In this document: positions 62,578-64,000 of the stretch, in pieces
How the letters are laid out: each line of letters starts with the position of its first letter
Numbering within the stretch: the first letter of the stretch is position 1
Source: an uncultured Muribaculaceae bacterium
GTDB taxonomy: Bacteria > Bacteroidota > Bacteroidia > Bacteroidales > Muribaculaceae
DNA: 64,000 nucleotides
NCBI GenBank assembly: GCA_910577315.1
Contig: CAJTME010000011.1
Location: forward strand, 44,770-108,769
Direction of reading: 5' to 3'
Position numbers and translations under genes: made by a program
Notes under the pieces: model-generated
What the model was told of the DNA's origin: nothing
What the model saw: the letters and a program-made list of their open reading frames with translations, nothing else
Databases searched by the model: none

Positions 62578-63348
62578 ATGAGAAAACAAATGACCAATAG
62601 AACTATGGAATTAGTATCCTTAGTCATTGCCAATAGAGCTGATGAAGCAATCACCATACTTGAAAGTAATGATTATGACAAAGATATTCTTAATGATTTG
62701 TTCGCATACTCAGAAATTAGTGGTGAATACGCAGAAACGTACCATCTACCTCTTTATTTATTAACCAAAGCAAATGAAACTTATTTTAAATACGATGATT
62801 TTTGTGATACATCTATGCCTATTGTATATAGGAATCGAGCGGGGATAAAGAAGCTACTACACTATTGGAAATCCAAGGGGTATCCTGTTGACACACCCAT
62901 TGATTTTGAAAAATATCGAGAATTATGTGCTCATTTCTCTTTCGGGGACGATGATGATTGGGACTATCTTCTTGATGGCACACTTTCCCAATTGATTGAG
63001 AAAGGTTATGATGAGAATGAAGCTAAAATGTGCATGGCGCTTCTTACTTATGACAAGTCTGAAATAGATTATCAAATCGCTTTGGGAACCAATCCTGATG
63101 TTTGGATCTCTGGAGATGTAAGTCCTGAATTTTGTGATTGGACGGTTGGCATGAATGGCTTGACTACTGCATATGATTCTGTATCAGATGCACAAATATG
63201 TTATGGCAACTGGATTTATTGGGAATCAAAACTCGGAGAAAAAACTAAGCCTGTTGGATTTTACCAAATCCGCGGCCTTTTCGGAGCGGCAGCTTATGAG
63301 GAACTCATTCCGACATTAGAACGCCTTGCTGGCAAGAGTCGTAAATAG
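62578..63348 (+). CDS. AT-rich gene of unknown function
   Basis: A 256-residue protein starting at ATG 62578. I do not recognise a family. The N-terminal third is helical and the middle is acidic with helix pairs (SFGDDDDWDYLLDGTLSQLIEKGYDENEAKMCMA), a little like repeat or immunity proteins. The C-terminal part has Trp/Tyr-rich stretches (CYGNWIYWESKLGEKTK). Base composition is clearly more AT-rich than the surrounding core genes, which suggests recent transfer. Confidence 0.6.
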   Translation: MRKQMTNRTMELVSLVIANRADEAITILESNDYDKDILNDLFAYSEISGEYAETYHLPLYLLTKANETYFKYDDFCDTSMPIVYRNRAGIKKLLHYWKSKGYPVDTPIDFEKYRELCAHFSFGDDDDWDYLLDGTLSQLIEKGYDENEAKMCMALLTYDKSEIDYQIALGTNPDVWISGDVSPEFCDWTVGMNGLTTAYDSVSDAQICYGNWIYWESKLGEKTKPVGFYQIRGLFGAAAYEELIPTLERLAGKSRK

Positions 63349-63682
63349 TTCTTTATTTTCACTTCAATCAAAACATCATTTACGGATGAACAATCCGAGG
63401 AGTTAAATTGTATTTATTGGTATTTAACATTATAACACTCCTCTCAATATGAAAAATGTCCCAAGCCGGGACACGATTATTCTCTGGAGTGCTGTAATCA
63501 CCGGAATCTGACTTTCTGCTCCGCTCGTTACGCGGCTGCCTATAAGTTTGGCACCAATACTTTGGTGTATTCCTTGAATCACATACGTAATTAGGGGTCT
63601 TCAAGGCAATCAGCTATTGGCTGACATTAAAGCAAACTGTATCAATAATTGCCTGGATTATCCCTTCTTACGTGATTTATTA
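63349..63682. other. Gene-free AT-rich spacer
   Basis: About 330 bases. A short minus-strand open frame (63380-63604) has no start context or protein-like composition. A weak inverted repeat GTTAAAT/ATTTAAC occurs near 63403-63429. I see nothing else. Confidence 0.4.
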
Positions 63683-64000
63683 TCACTCAGAAAAACGCGC
63701 CTCAATATACGAGAATAATTCCGGATTATTGCACATTGGATGCTGGATACTACGGCCGCCTTTGAATCCGTATTGCATAAGCTTATCTTCATTTAGATTA
63801 TCGCCCATATATTCTTGAACTGCCTCCAGACGCCATGTCATGTGCATAGGCGGAACTTCAATCCAGAAATCACCATCCGCACGCATCTCTTCACATACAA
63901 CACGCGTTTTGAAAATAATTCTACGTTCCTTCGAGCTAAACAGGTAAACGACATCCCCAATTTTAAAATTATTACGCTCTTTCTTCCAACTTATAAAACC
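63683..64000 (-). CDS. Partial gene, EVE/PUA-like domain candidate (runs off the right edge)
   Basis: The minus-strand frame is open from the window edge to its stop at 63683, giving the last ~105 residues. The segment FKIGDVVYLFSSKERRIIFKTRVVCEEM followed by WIEV resembles an EVE/PUA-like nucleic-acid-binding domain, in which FxxGDxVYxY and xTxVV are common. The end has no special motif. The identification is tentative because the start lies outside. Confidence 0.5.
   Translation of the reverse strand, partial: GFISWKKERNNFKIGDVVYLFSSKERRIIFKTRVVCEEMRADGDFWIEVPPMHMTWRLEAVQEYMGDNLNEDKLMQYGFKGGRSIQHPMCNNPELFSYIEARFSE

Noticed and set aside
63380..63604. 74-residue minus-strand frame near the right end
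   Set aside because: No start context, promoter or recognisable composition.

Overview
The window reads as chromosome of a gut Bacteroidales bacterium, most likely Muribaculaceae-like. The evidence is Bacteroidota promoters of the TTTG-N19-TAnnTTTG type before many genes, little use of Shine-Dalgarno sites, BspA-type leucine-rich-repeat surface proteins, a Bacteroidota-type RNA polymerase omega subunit, DUF4301, a debranching enzyme/glycosyltransferase/GH57 glycogen cluster, and C-terminal tails ending in GVYIVR-like motifs. No species can be named from the sequence alone.

Layout. 1-8.4 kb: the end of an M3 peptidase gene, fabG, ndk, a LysM/M23 peptidase, an M48-like protein with a damaged zinc site, a ComEC-like channel, a UPF0324 transporter and aroE. 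8.5-16.2 kb, minus strand: a large BspA-like protein behind a candidate invertible promoter, a NagB-like/PIG-L fusion, a META lipoprotein, rpsO, rpoZ and bamD. 16.25-21.95 kb: a complete type II-C CRISPR-Cas locus (tracrRNA, cas9, cas1, cas2, leader, 10 repeats and 9 spacers). 22-32.7 kb, minus strand: DUF4301, a TPR protein, a small Cys-rich lipoprotein, a SulP transporter, an M16 peptidase and a second BspA-like protein. 33-35.5 kb: a LytS/LytTR-type two-component pair. 35.5-37.9 kb: a DUF3298 lipoprotein, a SemiSWEET and an OmpA protein. 38-42.7 kb: a three-gene glycogen/alpha-glucan cluster. 42.8-47.2 kb: palindromic repeats, a strong non-coding RNA candidate and a frameshifted surface protein. 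47.4-53.2 kb: NhaC, tmRNA, a toxin-antitoxin-like pair, a MarR-GNAT fusion, cupin, MmcQ, a GNAT gene and tRNA-Pro. 53.4-61.4 kb: a coiled-coil membrane protein, MgtC, a CPA2 antiporter, purM, a DUF3332 lipoprotein, a DNA/RNA endonuclease and mnmE. 61.4-64 kb: accessory DNA with a shortened tyrosine integrase abutting mnmE, an orphan HTH regulator with operator-like repeats, an AT-rich gene of unknown function and a partial gene.

The most striking observation is that the seventh spacer of the CRISPR array matches, over all 29 nt (30 with the first base of the next repeat), the coding sequence of the window's own sensor histidine kinase at 34161-34190, just before its phospho-acceptor box. The locus otherwise looks intact: RuvC and HNH residues are present, cas1 and cas2 are present, and a well-formed tracrRNA with its own promoter lies divergent from cas9. 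So this is a self-targeting type II-C system that must be tolerated somehow, by a non-permissive PAM, repression, an anti-CRISPR or a regulatory use.

Other leads are a 15-bp inverted repeat pair enclosing an outward-facing promoter upstream of the large BspA-like gene (phase-switch candidate), three enzyme-like proteins that have lost catalytic residues (NagB domain, GH57, M48), a histidine kinase with a duplicated sensor and degenerate DHp module, and a family of hairpins with compensatory base changes at 42.8-43.2 kb. All coordinates and motif matches were read by eye; no database search was made.
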